Origin: Chionoecetes opilio
Taxonomy: Eukaryota; Arthropoda; Malacostraca; Decapoda; Majidae
Assembly: GCA_016584305.1 (NCBI GenBank)
Contig: JACEEZ010011076.1
Location: 336,001 to 400,000, forward strand
Length of the DNA: 64,000 nt
Direction of reading: 5' to 3'
The translations under genes and the position numbers were made by a program. Below, piece by piece: positions 11,283 to 37,300 of the stretch. Position 1 is the first letter of the stretch; each line of letters begins with the position of its first letter. Under the pieces are notes generated by a model, which worked only from the letters and a program-made list of their open reading frames with translations, did not search any database and had not been told where the DNA came from.

Positions 11283-11585
11283 AAACTGTCAATGGCCGAC
11301 GCCACAGGAAACTTTATTTTAGGGGGGTCTATGCTGTACTGTGGTCTGTGGCAACCTGGGAGTCACACTAGCCCTGTGTCCCGGGGTAACGGGTTCTCAC
11401 CCACCCACAGGCTGTAAGGGCTAATGCCACGGAGATGAGCACCGCATGCCACGCGCAGCTAAGCGTATGCTCCCATCTTTACCTATGCTGTACGTTAGGG
11501 GTTAATAATTGTAAAAAATTAAATGGCCGACGCTATAGGAAACTTTATTTAAGGGGGGGGGACGATGCTGTAGAGGTTAATAATT
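11283..11585. repeat. Two direct copies of a GGCCGACGC...AGGAAACTTTATT unit
   Basis: Copies near 11290 and 11523 share AATGGCCGACGC and AGGAAACTTTATTT followed by a G run and ATGCTGTA. The sequence between them is unassigned. Confidence 0.75.
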
Positions 11586-11624
11586 GTCTGAGAATGGACA
11601 AGTAAAAAAACACACGAAAAAAAC

Positions 11625-11745
11625 AAATACCGATACCGGTAATACCGGTATTTATGTACGGTATCGGTATACCGGTATCGTAGTTGATACCGGTGTGAGG
11701 ACGTACCGGTATTACTCCCGCAAACCGGTATCGGCAATACGAATC
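11625..11745. repeat. Second ACCGGTATT-rich block
   Basis: Same palindromic vocabulary (AATACCGGTA, GGTATACCGG, TACCGGTATT) as the block at 9724. The two may be ends of one hAT-like insertion or independent copies. Confidence 0.5.
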
Positions 11746-11924
11746 TTGAGGGTTAACCGTATTCTAGCAAACCCTTGTAAAGACATAAGTATGGCTTATA
11801 CCTACATTCCCATAGGGCTCGCCATACTATCATGGATTATCATACCTGTTTATCCCACCTGGGTCTTCGATACCTATCGGCATACTTATTATAATATCCT
11901 TCGTCTCTGATTATTTATTCTTCG

Positions 11925-12043
11925 TTTTTCAATTCCTGTAGTGACCTCGGCGGGTCACCGTTCTCAAAGTCAGGCCTCAAACCTCGATATTTTTTCTTTC
12001 GTTCTCAAGTGACTTCCCTCATCAAGCCAAGACCGTTGGGCAC
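11925..12043 (+). promoter_or_regulatory. Probable METAP1 5'UTR and promoter-proximal region
   Basis: Immediately upstream of the start codon. Contains GTGACCTCGGCGGGTCAC, a hairpin or inverted half-site, and a pyrimidine tract. No TATA box at a fixed distance was identified, so the transcription start is unknown. Confidence 0.4.
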
Positions 12044-26753
<14,710 letters not shown>

Positions 26754-28410
26754 GGTGAGGGAAAAGTTAGTTTGTGGTTATTAATTTTGTGGCATTAATT
26801 TGTTTACCAGCTGAAAATTGACATAGCTACTAAGATTGTATAAACCATGTAAATATGAGAGATCATTCTTTCAAACTTGGAAAGTGGTGTTGCTCAGTTA
26901 GTGTGGCATATAAACCAGTTTTATTTATGGAACGCAATGTTGTGACATTGGGTCGCATACACGTCTGACACTCGTAATCACTGCAGCATGGTGAATCTCT
27001 ATATTTTGTACTGTATTATAACAGCCTAGTATGAAATGTTGTAAACAAATAGGCCAGATATTCAAGCTTTGTGATGTTATGTTGATAAAGGAATGTTTAT
27101 GCATCTAGATAGCCATTTGAAGTGATTACAGTAAGATTTTTTTGTCCACACTACCTGCTTCAATGTCATAGCAGGAATCATAACTTTCAGTGAGTGTTTA
27201 TTATGTTAGAAACTGAAATATATTAAGAATTTTTACCAAGTTGTATGTTTGTTGAAATGATACATGAGATTTATGAATGTGATTCATATATGTCCAGTTA
27301 AAAGTTTCCGGCCTTCATGTTTACAGTGTCCATTTGAAGGTCTGGCTTACATTTCCATCTTGACTTGTTTTGTGTATGGTAATGAATTTGGATAAGTTCC
27401 TAAACAGCTGTCTCAATTCCCAGATAATGGCATCCAGCAAAGTTTTACTATGTAGTTACACATGATTTTCCCTAGAGGCAGTGTTTAATGTGCATGGGAC
27501 GTGGCGGCAGGGCTTGTGGTGTTATGAACACAGGATCATGTGGCTGTTGGTTTTGTACCCCGCCGTGTCGTTATCCTGTGGGAGTAGGTCACACTTATCT
27601 GTGACTCAAGTTGGGCGACGTGGTCTTTGCCTGGCCCTCAAGATTCTTTTGAGAAATGCTATCAAGTATTGTAATGTGACTTATCTTGGCAAATCAGTTT
27701 TCCACATCATCAATGTAGAAAGAATCTAGGTTTGTTAGATACATATTAGTAACGAGGCAAGGCCTCTAATTAACATTGCTTTCAGTGATGCCAACAAAAG
27801 GCTGTAGTCATATGAAAACATATTGAAACAGGTGACATATTACATGTAACTCGAGCCTCTAAAAGAATCACATCCTCATGCTATATGTAAGTACACTGGT
27901 ACAGTGTATGTAGATATTAAAATTTCCCATAGAATCATTCTGTAACTCTAATACTGCACTGTCAGTACTGTTTTGTAGCCTTTAGAAGGCTGTAAGAAAA
28001 ATATTTATAGAGGTCATCCTCGTGACCTTATACCCGATCCTGACACATTTGACTTCAAAGGAAATGTATTGATTCATAGATAGGTTGTCCTACACACACA
28101 ACAGGCTGAAACAGCTTCAGTGAGACTAATGAATTTTAGATCACTTGACAAGGAAGCCTTAAGCCACATGACCTTGATCTCAGGGGAACACAGTGTAGAA
28201 AGTGTACTGGGACCCAAAACGCCTTAAAAATTGCTTGAAAGAGAAAACAGGTCTAGATGTAACATTCCTTACACTACCCACACACATTCACTATGTTATT
28301 AAAACTTACTCTGTGACACCTATCTTTTTTATGACCAGCTAAGTGAATAGACGGAGCAAACTTGGATGGCAAGACGGAGAAATGATGAGTGAGCTAAATG
28401 ATTCATAAAT

Positions 28411-28415
<5 letters not shown>
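26754..28415 (+). other. Probable METAP1 3'UTR and downstream flank
   Basis: Repeat-poor sequence after the stop codon. No AATAAA was recognised with confidence close to the stop, so the cleavage site is not placed. No other gene was recognised. Confidence 0.45.

Positions 28416-28490
<75 letters not shown>
28416..28490. repeat. (TA)n microsatellite
   Basis: About 75 bases of TA directly before a pogo-like MITE. Confidence 0.97.
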
Positions 28491-28494
<4 letters not shown>

Positions 28495-28496
<2 letters not shown>

Positions 28497-29384
28497 AAAC
28501 CCTCCATAATTCGATCAAATTGGGGGGAGGAGGCCTGGTTCGAATTAGCCGAAAGTCCGAATTATCCGATGGTTACCTCTCGCCCCCCCACACAATAAGA
28601 ACTCACTCAAACATGCCAAACCAGCACAGAATGTATTACTTGTACTCACCAAAACATGACTAATACTGAAGTCTAGAAGTGCAGTACTACTGTACACTTG
28701 AGCACTCAGGCGTCACTGATAGCGTCTTCAGGCTAAGGCTGTGTTCAGTAAAGCAACGCGCACAGGTGCACACGGAGGCGCACGGTGACGCGAGTATACA
28801 GTATGCCTGGTGCAAGCTACCCCCGCACTACAGCCCAGCTGGGAGGTGAATCGCTACCGAGTTGCCAGCACGCGCCACAATATGGGTGTAAACAAAGGGA
28901 AAAGAAAGCTTCTGCTCTTCGCTCTCCTCTTGCCTCCTTAATATTTCATTTCCTGCTGCTATAGTTTCTGCTGCATCAAATACAGGGTCAATAGCAAGTT
29001 ATTCTTGAACAATAAGAATAGCCACAGAGATTAATTTTGGCAGCTACTATCTTGGTAGCAATGTAAATTGTGAAGCGTTCAGTATCGTTCACTAAGGAGG
29101 GTGCGTGGGGGGGTGACCGCTACTGAACGCAGCCCTGGCAGGTGTCACTGGGGATTTGTAAGGTAAGGTCTAAAGTGCTTGAGAAGTTGAGGTGCTTGAT
29201 GTGTTGGAGGCGATGAGGCTGGCTGACGAAGTGGATGGCACAGAGGCGATGGAAGATGCTGCAGAAAACTCTGAAAATTCAAACTTCAGTTCTGATTATG
29301 GGAAGTTGGAAAGTTGCTGAAAAATTTGAACTTGGCCTGAAACAAGTCTAATTATCCGAAGTTCGAATTAGAGAGGGTTTACTG
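28495..29384. mobile_element. 890-bp pogo-like MITE, GAGAGGGTTTACTG family
   Basis: The left end GTAAACCCTCCATAATTCGA pairs with the right end AATTAGAGAGGGTTTACTG, next to TA. Subterminal GTTCGAATTA, AGTCCGAATTATCCGA and AGTTCGAATT repeats are present. It shares interior sequence with 18220-18563. Confidence 0.85.
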
Positions 29385-29390
29385 TATATA

Positions 29391-30394
29391 TATTAGGGTG
29401 GTCCACCAAAAATATTTTTCTACTTTTATTTCTCCACAAGGTCATTTTTTGTCCATTACCCATAGGTTACAAGCCTATGAAATTTCATGGCGATAAAACT
29501 TAATTTAGAGGTCGACCCATCATCTCGCTTTCTATCATAGGATTTAACCCGGAAAATATCACATACCCGAATTGGAGCACTTCCCGACATCACAGACCCA
29601 AATGGTGTTGATTTCTGAATTCTCCGGGGTTGGGAACCCCATAGACACATTTTATCAACTAAAAACTGATATACAGCTGTCTGAATGCTGATTTTCATTA
29701 TTTGGTTTTCATACCGTAAATTAGGGGTAGGCCATACCCTGGTTAGGGTACTTCTAATAGAGATAGAACAAAATGGTTTGCATTTTTGAACTCAGAAGGG
29801 TCGATTTACACATAGTGATGCCTTCATATTTCATTTATTTACTAAAACCTGCAAAATATGACAGAAAATTTCAATTTCTCTTTTTTCCTATAGAAAAACG
29901 ATTTTTTTGGCAATAGTTTGTGAATTGTCAATAAATCAGTGTCGATGAAACCACTTATATATGTAAATCGACCCTTCTGAGTTCAAAAATGCGAACCATT
30001 TTGCTTTATCTCTACTAGAAGTACCCTAACCAGGGTATGGCCTACCCCTAAAATTTACTGTGAAAACCAAATAATGAAATTCAGCATTCAGACAGCTGTA
30101 TATCAGTTTTTAATTGATAAAATGTGGTCTATGGGGTTTTCAACCCCGGAGAATTCAGAAATCAACACCATTTGGGTCTGTGATGTCGGGAAGTGCTCCA
30201 ATTCAGGTATGTGATATTTTCCGGGTTAAATCCTATGATAGAAAGCGAGATGATGGGACGACCTCTAAATATCATTGTATCGCGATGAAATTTTGCACAC
30301 AAGGAGAAGAATGCAACACAAAAAAAAGCAGTGGTGTGGAGAAAGGACCAGTGCACTTTGAAATTTAACCCCCTCTTCTTGGACCACCCTAATA
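29391..30394. mobile_element. 1.0-kb foldback element with TATTAGGGTGGTCCA ends
   Basis: The terminal pair TATTAGGGTGGTCCA / TGGACCACCCTAATA bounds arms of about 400 bases. Blocks such as AGGGGTAGGCCATACCCTGG and CTCAGAAGGGTCGATTTACA occur on both sides in reverse. The loop is around 29830-29950. There is no coding capacity. Confidence 0.9.
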
Positions 30395-30666
30395 TATATA
30401 GTATATACGGGCAGGAGATTTTCTCGGCGACAGGAGACAGATCTCGTTAAAAGTGATAGCTAGTTCAGCGTTTATTATCTTTTTAAAGATATTTGATCTT
30501 TGTCTTAAGAGTGTCTTATTCTCTTTTGTAATCACTTGTATAACTTCGCCGTAGCTTGTCATTTTTGCTGTATCGCGATTTCGGGTCTAAGAACCCTTCT
30601 TCAGTAGCATGTGGAAGATGTTTTCTCCTCAGTTGTAGAGGTGAGCATGACTTAGTTGCGGAGTGA

Positions 30667-30719
30667 AGCGCTATTTATTGATGAAGTCTGGCTGCCAGAC
30701 TTCATCAATAAATAGCGCT
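30667..30719. repeat. Perfect 53-base palindrome
   Basis: Arm AGCGCTATTTATTGATGAAG plus TCTGGC (30667-30692) is mirrored exactly at 30694-30719 around a single T. It would form a 26-bp stem. Confidence 0.93.
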
Positions 30720-30909
30720 GAATACATCAACACTAGCAGACGATAGGTGGTGGTGTTGGTGCCAATCTGCCGAGGTGGAAGTTGCCACGGAACGGCTCCC
30801 GCCAGTCTTGGCGGCAGTCTCATTCCAACATTCGTCTTGGAAGACGCACGAGTATTTTTCAGGGTATTTTTTAGGAAAAAAAGTGCGTATATGTATATAT
30901 ATATATATA

Positions 30910-31578
30910 CAGGGAGGTCCCGTTATACGAGCATTCGGTATACGAGAATCCGATGATACGAGATGTGTAAATTAGGGTCTATTTTCAATATACGAGATCG
31001 AAAATCCAATGATACGACATTCAAACTGGGGTGAGTAAAATTATCAAGTTCAAAATGCGCGCCCTACCACTCCCGGGCTGGACAAAGAGGGATTTGGTTG
31101 ACCCCAGTGAGGTCACCCCTAGCAAGCCGTGACCTGAAGGGTAATTAAGCATATGGCGAGGCCTGACCTTTAAGGGGTAATTAGCAGGTGTGCGGCCCCA
31201 ACCTTGGGACCGCTACACTACCTTCTCTTGTATCACACGGCGTCCCCTACATTACAACGTCCTTTTTGCTTGTTATGCATGTTTTATGTTTAATTAATGT
31301 GCAGTTATGTTATTTTGTGTGCTATTTTCTCTTTCAGAATGCTTTTTCTACAGAATAGGTAGTACAGTGTGGGTAATATAGATGCTGTGTGTTTGTTGTG
31401 TTTGCTAGAGTTTATTTTAGCTTGAAAAACATGTCTTGTTTATTTTTAATTTTTTTATTGATGGGGTCCTGGAACCAAACCTATATTTTACCATTAGTTA
31501 TGTGTTTCGTTATACGAGATTTCGCTTTACGAGTATGCCAGGTGGAACCTAACTGCTCGTATCTTCGGGACCTCCCTG
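30910..31578. mobile_element. 669-bp TA-flanked MITE (GGGAGGTCCCG family, copy 2)
   Basis: Same terminal repeats and same interior as the 16.2-kb copy, including the shared stretch ATGCTTTTTCTACAGAA and the subterminal CGTTATACGAG. It abuts a (TA)n run on the left and another element on the right. The two copies differ by small indels and in the poly-T tract, which is short here. Confidence 0.88.
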
Positions 31579-31582
31579 TATA

Positions 31583-32216
31583 CCGTAAATGGCGGCGTAT
31601 AAGTCGACCCCAAGATTATTTGCTCAAGATTACGGGTTAGGCCTATACTTGCCGTATAAGTCGGCCCAAAAAATACGGTAGGCTGCTGGTAGGCCAAAGC
31701 TTGAATGTGGATAGGCTACGGTACAGTATACGGTAACCTGTCGCAAAAACACATAACACTACACCACTTATATGAAGATATGAATCTTTACTATAGGTCC
31801 CCGGCTCTTGTTTTCACTTGAAAAACACCACAGTCCCCTGATAGTACCGCTACATACTGTAAATTATAGTAAAACACGGTAGTACCTATGACTGGACTGC
31901 ACTGACCGGTGCCCTCCGAGGCTCCGCCATATGCATTCGCCAGTGTTTACAATCATTGTATCAGCTGTTGGAAACAGCTGTGGGTGAAACTGCCGCTAAA
32001 CGTCTTCTCCAGTTGTCGCTGTTGCTCTGGAAGTGGTGCATATTGTAGTTGTCTGACTGGAGTTATGGTAAGTGGTGTACAGCGATTGTTAGTAGTGCTG
32101 ATCCACTTTATCACTCGGTGGTAAAGGTTCGCATTTTATCCTTGCCGTATAAGTCGACCCCTAGTTATGAAGAAATTTTTTAGACTCAAAGAATTGACTT
32201 GTACGCTGCCATTTAC

Positions 32217-32218
<2 letters not shown>
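31583..32218. mobile_element. 636-bp MITE with CCGTAAATGGC ends
   Basis: The left end TACCGTAAATGGCGGCGTAT and right end ACGCTGCCATTTACGGTA are inverted repeats. GTATAAGTCGACCCC is repeated near both ends. TA is on each side. It starts 4 bases after the neighbouring MITE stops and ends at a (TA)n tract. Confidence 0.85.

Positions 32219-32300
<82 letters not shown>
32219..32300. repeat. (TA)n microsatellite
   Basis: About 80 bases of TA between two transposon ends. Confidence 0.97.
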
Positions 32301-32303
<3 letters not shown>

Positions 32304-33448
32304 TAAAAGCCTTATAACTCGGCACGATAGGGGCTCTGGCCCTTGTCGAGTTATTCAATGTGCCGAGTTATGCAATGTCCTCTGATATGGGTTAAAAAAA
32401 AAAAAAAAAAAAAAAAAATACAGTACTGTAGAAGCATAAAAACTACACTTACTAATGAACGGGTAGCAGCAGGCATGTAATCCAAGGAGAGGGGAGCCTT
32501 GTTGTAACATGTAGAAGATGTTAGGGGGACTCAGTCGCATTTTAATACTGGTATCACTTTAATAACTTTATAATCACAACTCTATATGTACTATATTGTA
32601 TCGAGTGTACTGTACCTGTACAACCTAATTTTACATCACTTGAGCACTTAATTACTGCAACACTATGCCCTGCCCATTAACTCTACCTTCGACTGCGAGT
32701 GCATGGAAGGATACCTTCGACTGCGAGTGCATGGAAGGATACCTTCGACTGCGAGTGCATGGAAGGACACAGGGGGGCGGCATGAGCCTCTAGTCACAGG
32801 TGTCACTATAAGAATCCTGCCTGCACCACCACGGGCGAGGGCCAGCCATCACAGCCCTCGAGTGAGCCTCCAGGGCCTACCATCCCACCCATGGAGCTCA
32901 CTGCCTACACTGCTATAGGCGGAGACCTGGTTCGAATTATCCAATGATTACCTAGTTAGATGGTTTCCTATCTTGCCTCCTTCTACAGTCTTCATCACCT
33001 TCCTTGTTTGCTCCTTATTCTTCAGGATATCATGAAGGGTAGTTTTCTTGAGGTTGTACTGGGCCATGAGTTGCACTCGGCTGATGCCACTCTCATGAGC
33101 TTCTATCACTTTGAGTTTTTCTGCCACACTCAGGATTTTGTACTTTCTTTTCCCAGAGGAAGTAGACGACACCGCCTTATCCTTGGAGGCCATCACGTTG
33201 CACAAAATAATTCACTTCAAGGCTAGGGAGGCAACAAAAGAACACGTGGTTGTATGAGCGAGCACTCTGTGGCAATGTGTTGCCAGGAGGAAAGCGCGCG
33301 AAATACTGAGTCAGCCGCGTGGCTTCCACGAGTAAATATTCTTTTACCCTAACCCCTCTTCGTGAAGCGCCCTAGAATTGGACAAATTTCCCTAGAATCG
33401 TGAAATGGACATTATGTTGAAATTTTACAACACTATGTTTTATGTATA
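32301..33448. mobile_element. Composite pogo-like remnant carrying a transposase N-terminus
   Basis: Begins CAGTAAAAGCCTTATAACTC at the edge of a TA tract. It contains three 28-bp repeats at 32687-32770 (CCTTCGACTGCGAGTGCATG) and a piece of the GAGAGGGTTTACTG family (GGTTCGAATTATCCAATGAT) near 32930. A matching right end was not found. Confidence 0.55.
32948..33193 (-). pseudogene. Pogo/Tigger transposase N-terminal HTH fragment
   Basis: About 80 residues starting MASKDKAVSSTSSGKRKYKI. It matches the CENP-B/pogo Psq-type helix-turn-helix: LSVAEKLKVIEAHESGISR, then LMAQYNLKKTTLHDILKNK. The frame stops at HLTR; the second HTH and DDE domain are absent, so this is a truncated relic. Confidence 0.85.
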
Positions 33449-33450
33449 TA

Positions 33451-34995
33451 CAGTCGACCCTCGATTTAACGGGCTTCTCATTTAACGGACTCCATTCGCG
33501 AGACAAATTTTTGGGCAAGAATGGCATATCAGATCGCTTGTCGCCGCTCCAATCGTCAACTCAACATAATTATTATTTTTTTTTTTTAAATGCTTGGGTT
33601 TTAAGGAGTTTTAATGTATCAGATATTAAGATATATAAGGTAGGAGCCTGTTTCTGCTAGTGATTTAGATGTAGAAGGTGTGTATGTGGGTTAAAATAGT
33701 TAATATTAGTACGTATTACAATTTCTTGACTTCTTCTTGTGATATCTTTCTCTTAAGTTTCGCTTCGTAGGTCCTCTCCTCTCCTCTCCTCTAGTGTTAG
33801 CCGAAGCTTCCACCCCTGGAGACTGCAAACCGTCACACACACACACAGCTGTTCGCCTGCACTGTTTTCGTCGATGGTAAACAAACATGGCTCAGACACC
33901 CAGGCAGGCTATGGCTGCTATACACTTACTTATGTATATTGTCAATCGTAGACAAGCATAACTAGCTAAAAACGTGCATGGATGCGTTCATGGTTGGCTC
34001 GTCGGAACTCGTCAGACTCGTCCTCTGACATCGATGGAAAAAGTGCTAGTGTGACGGCGCCTTTAAGTGTCCGCCAGTCGGCTTGCATAGTACATGTTTA
34101 TGTGACAGTCTGAGCGCATGTTTACAAGCTCAGTTTAAGCTGTGTTCGCCTGTTTTTCAGTGTTTTTTATGCTTATTTAGACATTCAGTGCAGTGAAGTT
34201 GTTATGGCATCGAAAGAGAAGAAGTGTTAATAGAAAGTGTGTGAATCTAAGTATTGCAGAGAAATTAGAACGGATTAAGAAGGTGGAATCATGTTTCTGT
34301 GGCCCGGGTGTGTGACGAGTATGGAGTAAAGAAACAAACTGAGTGATATTTGCAAGTCTAAGGACAGACTCAGAGAATATGCTGTGACATTCAATGTTGA
34401 TGCAAGTAAGGATAGGAAAGGAGTAATACATTTTCGACAACACATGAAAGTTCCTGAGAGTGTAGCCCTACATGTGTCTTACATGTCTAACCACAACACT
34501 GCTGCTGTCGCAGCCGCGATGCCAGGCGTGGATGAGCGCTTTGCTTGTATTTTCATCTTTACTTATATATATGAATAATAACCATTAAAATACGATTATA
34601 TGTCTACATTCACCTAGAATGATGATATTTCATAGCATACCAAGCAGTAATGAGCGAGCCTGAAGACTTACTACCTCTCCTAATACCAGTCCCGAGCAGT
34701 CGTGGGCAAGTGTGCCAACGGTCCCACGGTCTGGTTGTGTTTGTGATTATTTCTAATTTATTTCACAGCGTGGAGGAGCGTGCCAAATCCAGCATGTAAT
34801 GCCAGTCACTGTTTACCTCCCAACATAGCTACATGGTCTGGTTGTGTTTGTGATTATTTCTTATTTATTTCACAATTTTTTCCGAGTTTTTTCTATATTT
34901 TCACACCCTTGGGAAAATACCCTCGCAATAACGGACAATCGACTTTAACGGACCACTTCTCCCCCCTTTTAGTCCGTTGAATCGAGGGTTGACTG
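33451..34995. mobile_element. 1.55-kb degenerate pogo element
   Basis: The left end CAGTCGACCCTCGATTTAAC pairs with the right end GTTGAATCGAGGGTTGACTG, with TA on both sides. This is the classic pogo/Tigger type terminus. It contains a decayed transposase start at about 34204. Confidence 0.9.
34204..34500 (+). pseudogene. Degenerate pogo transposase HTH remnant
   Basis: Across several frameshifts and stops one reads MASKEKK, AEKLERIKKVE, YGVKKQT and KDRLREYA, which are pieces of the pogo N-terminal helix-turn-helix. It cannot encode a protein. Confidence 0.72.
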
Positions 34996-35379
34996 TATAT
35001 ATATATAACATAGCTTCAGCACTGTTTACATATGGATCTATACCTGCTTTGATCACCTATAACTGCTTTTGAGTCAGATAACTCAGAATCACAAACATAT
35101 TACATAATTCAACTTTTACCATTACCCTAAAATCCCAAAATGCTACACTACAGTTGCTCAAAATATCCTAAAATGGGTTATTTTACCCTAAAGTAGAAGC
35201 ACTGGCGTGGCGGCAGCGGTAGTCGTAAATTATATATAATTATCGTATATTGTATGGACGTTATCGTTCATCGTTCCAAGCACCAATTTATCGTATTTAT
35301 ACGATAATTATCGTATATCTGGTCACGCTGGGCAGCTGCGGAACACACCGCATGGAAAAGGTCGGACTCGCACTAGTAA

Positions 35380-35502
35380 TGCTCGGATAATTCGAACTTC
35401 TGTTCGAATTATAGAAATTGTTGAAAATTTCGAACTGGTTTGAAACGGCGAATTATCCAAAGTTTGAATCATACGGGTTCGAATTAGGGAGGGTTTACTG
35501 TA
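35380..35502. mobile_element. Short remnant of the GAGAGGGTTTACTG pogo-like family
   Basis: GCTCGGATAATTCGAACTTC, then GGTTCGAATTAGGGAGGGTT TACTG followed by TA. It is a near-solo right end of about 120 bases. Confidence 0.7.
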
Positions 35503-36110
35503 CGGATAAGTTGTAATGGCTCGCAAAAATTTGTATGTAAACATTTTTTAGGTGTTTGTCTGACTTAGTATCCAGCTTCACTATATCTGCTCACTGGCGA
35601 GTACTTAAAAAAATGTATCAGCCAAGAAGATACTTGGATACCCACTAGATACGTGGTGTGAGGATGAGGCCGTGCAAATGGGATGGCACACTTTGGAGCC
35701 AAAAAAACTAGAGTAAATCTTCTGCATTGATATACCCACAGTGTCAATAGAGTTTATACACAGTTGTTCAGATCATTGTTGTGGCAGTGATGAGGGAAAC
35801 GTGCCTTCATTATTGTGTTTCTGGAATAATTGAGATTTTTTTCTCTCTTTTTACACACGTTTGAAGCCTATAGCGCCTGTAGGCTATTATGTTTTTCTTT
35901 GAGGGCTCAGATGGTTGGCCCTACACATTCTGGAGGATCGTGATGTTGGCCCTCCGCCCGTTGCTGGATTTTGTATAGTGACACCTGCGATGTTATAGGT
36001 GAAGGTCCGTTTTCTGTGATGGTCAACAGTCAGTTTAGGCTCATATTGCCACCTGTTTTCCCTCTGCTGCACTTGTAGTCGCAGTCGAAAAAACAGGAAT
36101 GCATCATGCA
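35503..36110. other. Intergenic, nothing recognised
   Basis: No coding homology or repeat structure seen. Confidence 0.5.
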
Positions 36111-36119
36111 GGTTTCTTC

Positions 36120-36305
36120 AGCAACTCGACGATGGAATTACAGTTGTTTCTTGGTGGGACTTGAACTCGGGACTTTGTGCTCATCTCCCAGGCTCTTGTC
36201 GACCACGTTAAAGATGGCCGAAAGAGTTGCCCCGGCAGAATTCGAACTCGGAACATCAAGCTCACTGCTTCAAGACGCTAACCACTCAGCCACTGCCTCC
36301 CCCAA
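36120..36305 (-). repeat. tRNA-derived SINE-like sequence
   Basis: On the minus strand, GCAGTGGCTGAGTGGTTAGC (A box) is followed by GAGTTCGAATTCTGCC (B box). A second B-box-like AGTTCAAGTCCC follows further on. The acceptor stem is not paired well enough for a functional tRNA call. Confidence 0.65.
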
Positions 36306-37034
36306 AGATCATGGTTTCATAATATAGTACATATTATATTGTATTATGCAGCTGTAACGGGAGAAGAAATGATGGGTAAACGAACAGTGAAAAAAGTAGA
36401 TAGTTTGGGTTTTTTCTCACATCATAAAGTGGTAGGGGAAAGTGTGGATGAATCATCAAAATGGTGGTTAGCGCAGTAGGTGATGGCAGGCTAGTTGAGG
36501 GTGTGGTGAAGACCTGTCGGTGCGTGGACACGAGACAGGGCAGGAGAGGTTCCTCTCTGACTCAGTCAACCACCGGCTGTTTCTACATACCCTCAGTTGG
36601 AGGGTTTCAGGTTGTGATGTAACTGAGAGATGGCGGACGAGTTCTGGAGCCCTTTTACTACCACCAACTAACAAATGTTGTAAATACAAGAGAGCTGAAT
36701 GTCAACTTTAAATATCTGTCCTATTGTGAGGTTGGGGTAAAGTGGGATCGTGAGGCAACAGACATCAACCCCTCGACACCTGCCCTGTGGGAGCTTCGGA
36801 AAGGGAGATAAGGTTTCCCTTGGTAGTTGAATGAAAAGGCGACGCTGTTTTGGTTAATGGTGTGGTGAGGATTGATAGATAAATTTTAGCGGCGTCGGCG
36901 ATCATAACATCACGCCCCAATTGTGACTCCTGGTGGCAGCATAAGTTATCGGTAACACCAGGGAAATCATTACAAATGGTAACAGCAGTAATGCCCTCGT
37001 TACACAGTAATGTAATATTATAATATTGACCATG

Positions 37035-37300
37035 CATTTCCAGTGGTTACCATGCTTGGCTCACAACTGAGAGGTCTGTCAGGTCCAAGAGGACACTGGT
37101 TCAATTCCCTGGCTCAGCGGACATAATTTGGGCTGGTCAACTTTCATGCTATAGCCCCTTTTCACCTAGCAGAAAATAGGTATGGGATGTAAACCAAAGA
37201 ATTGTGACCTCTCATTCTGGGTAGGAGCTGAGGGTGGCAATCTTTCACTCCCATAAGGGTGAATGTGGCTTGTGTGAGGGTGTAAGTAGTATTTACCCTT
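37035..37300 (+). repeat. tRNA-derived SINE
   Basis: A head with AGTGGTTACCATGCTTGGCT and the B box GGTTCAATTCCCTGG is followed by a non-tRNA body containing AATTGTGACCTCTCATTCTG. This head-plus-body layout is that of a SINE. Confidence 0.68.

Noticed and set aside
36334..37037. Several 60-90 codon frames around 36.3-37.0 kb
   Set aside because: No family resemblance, no splice support, overlapping on both strands; treated as chance.
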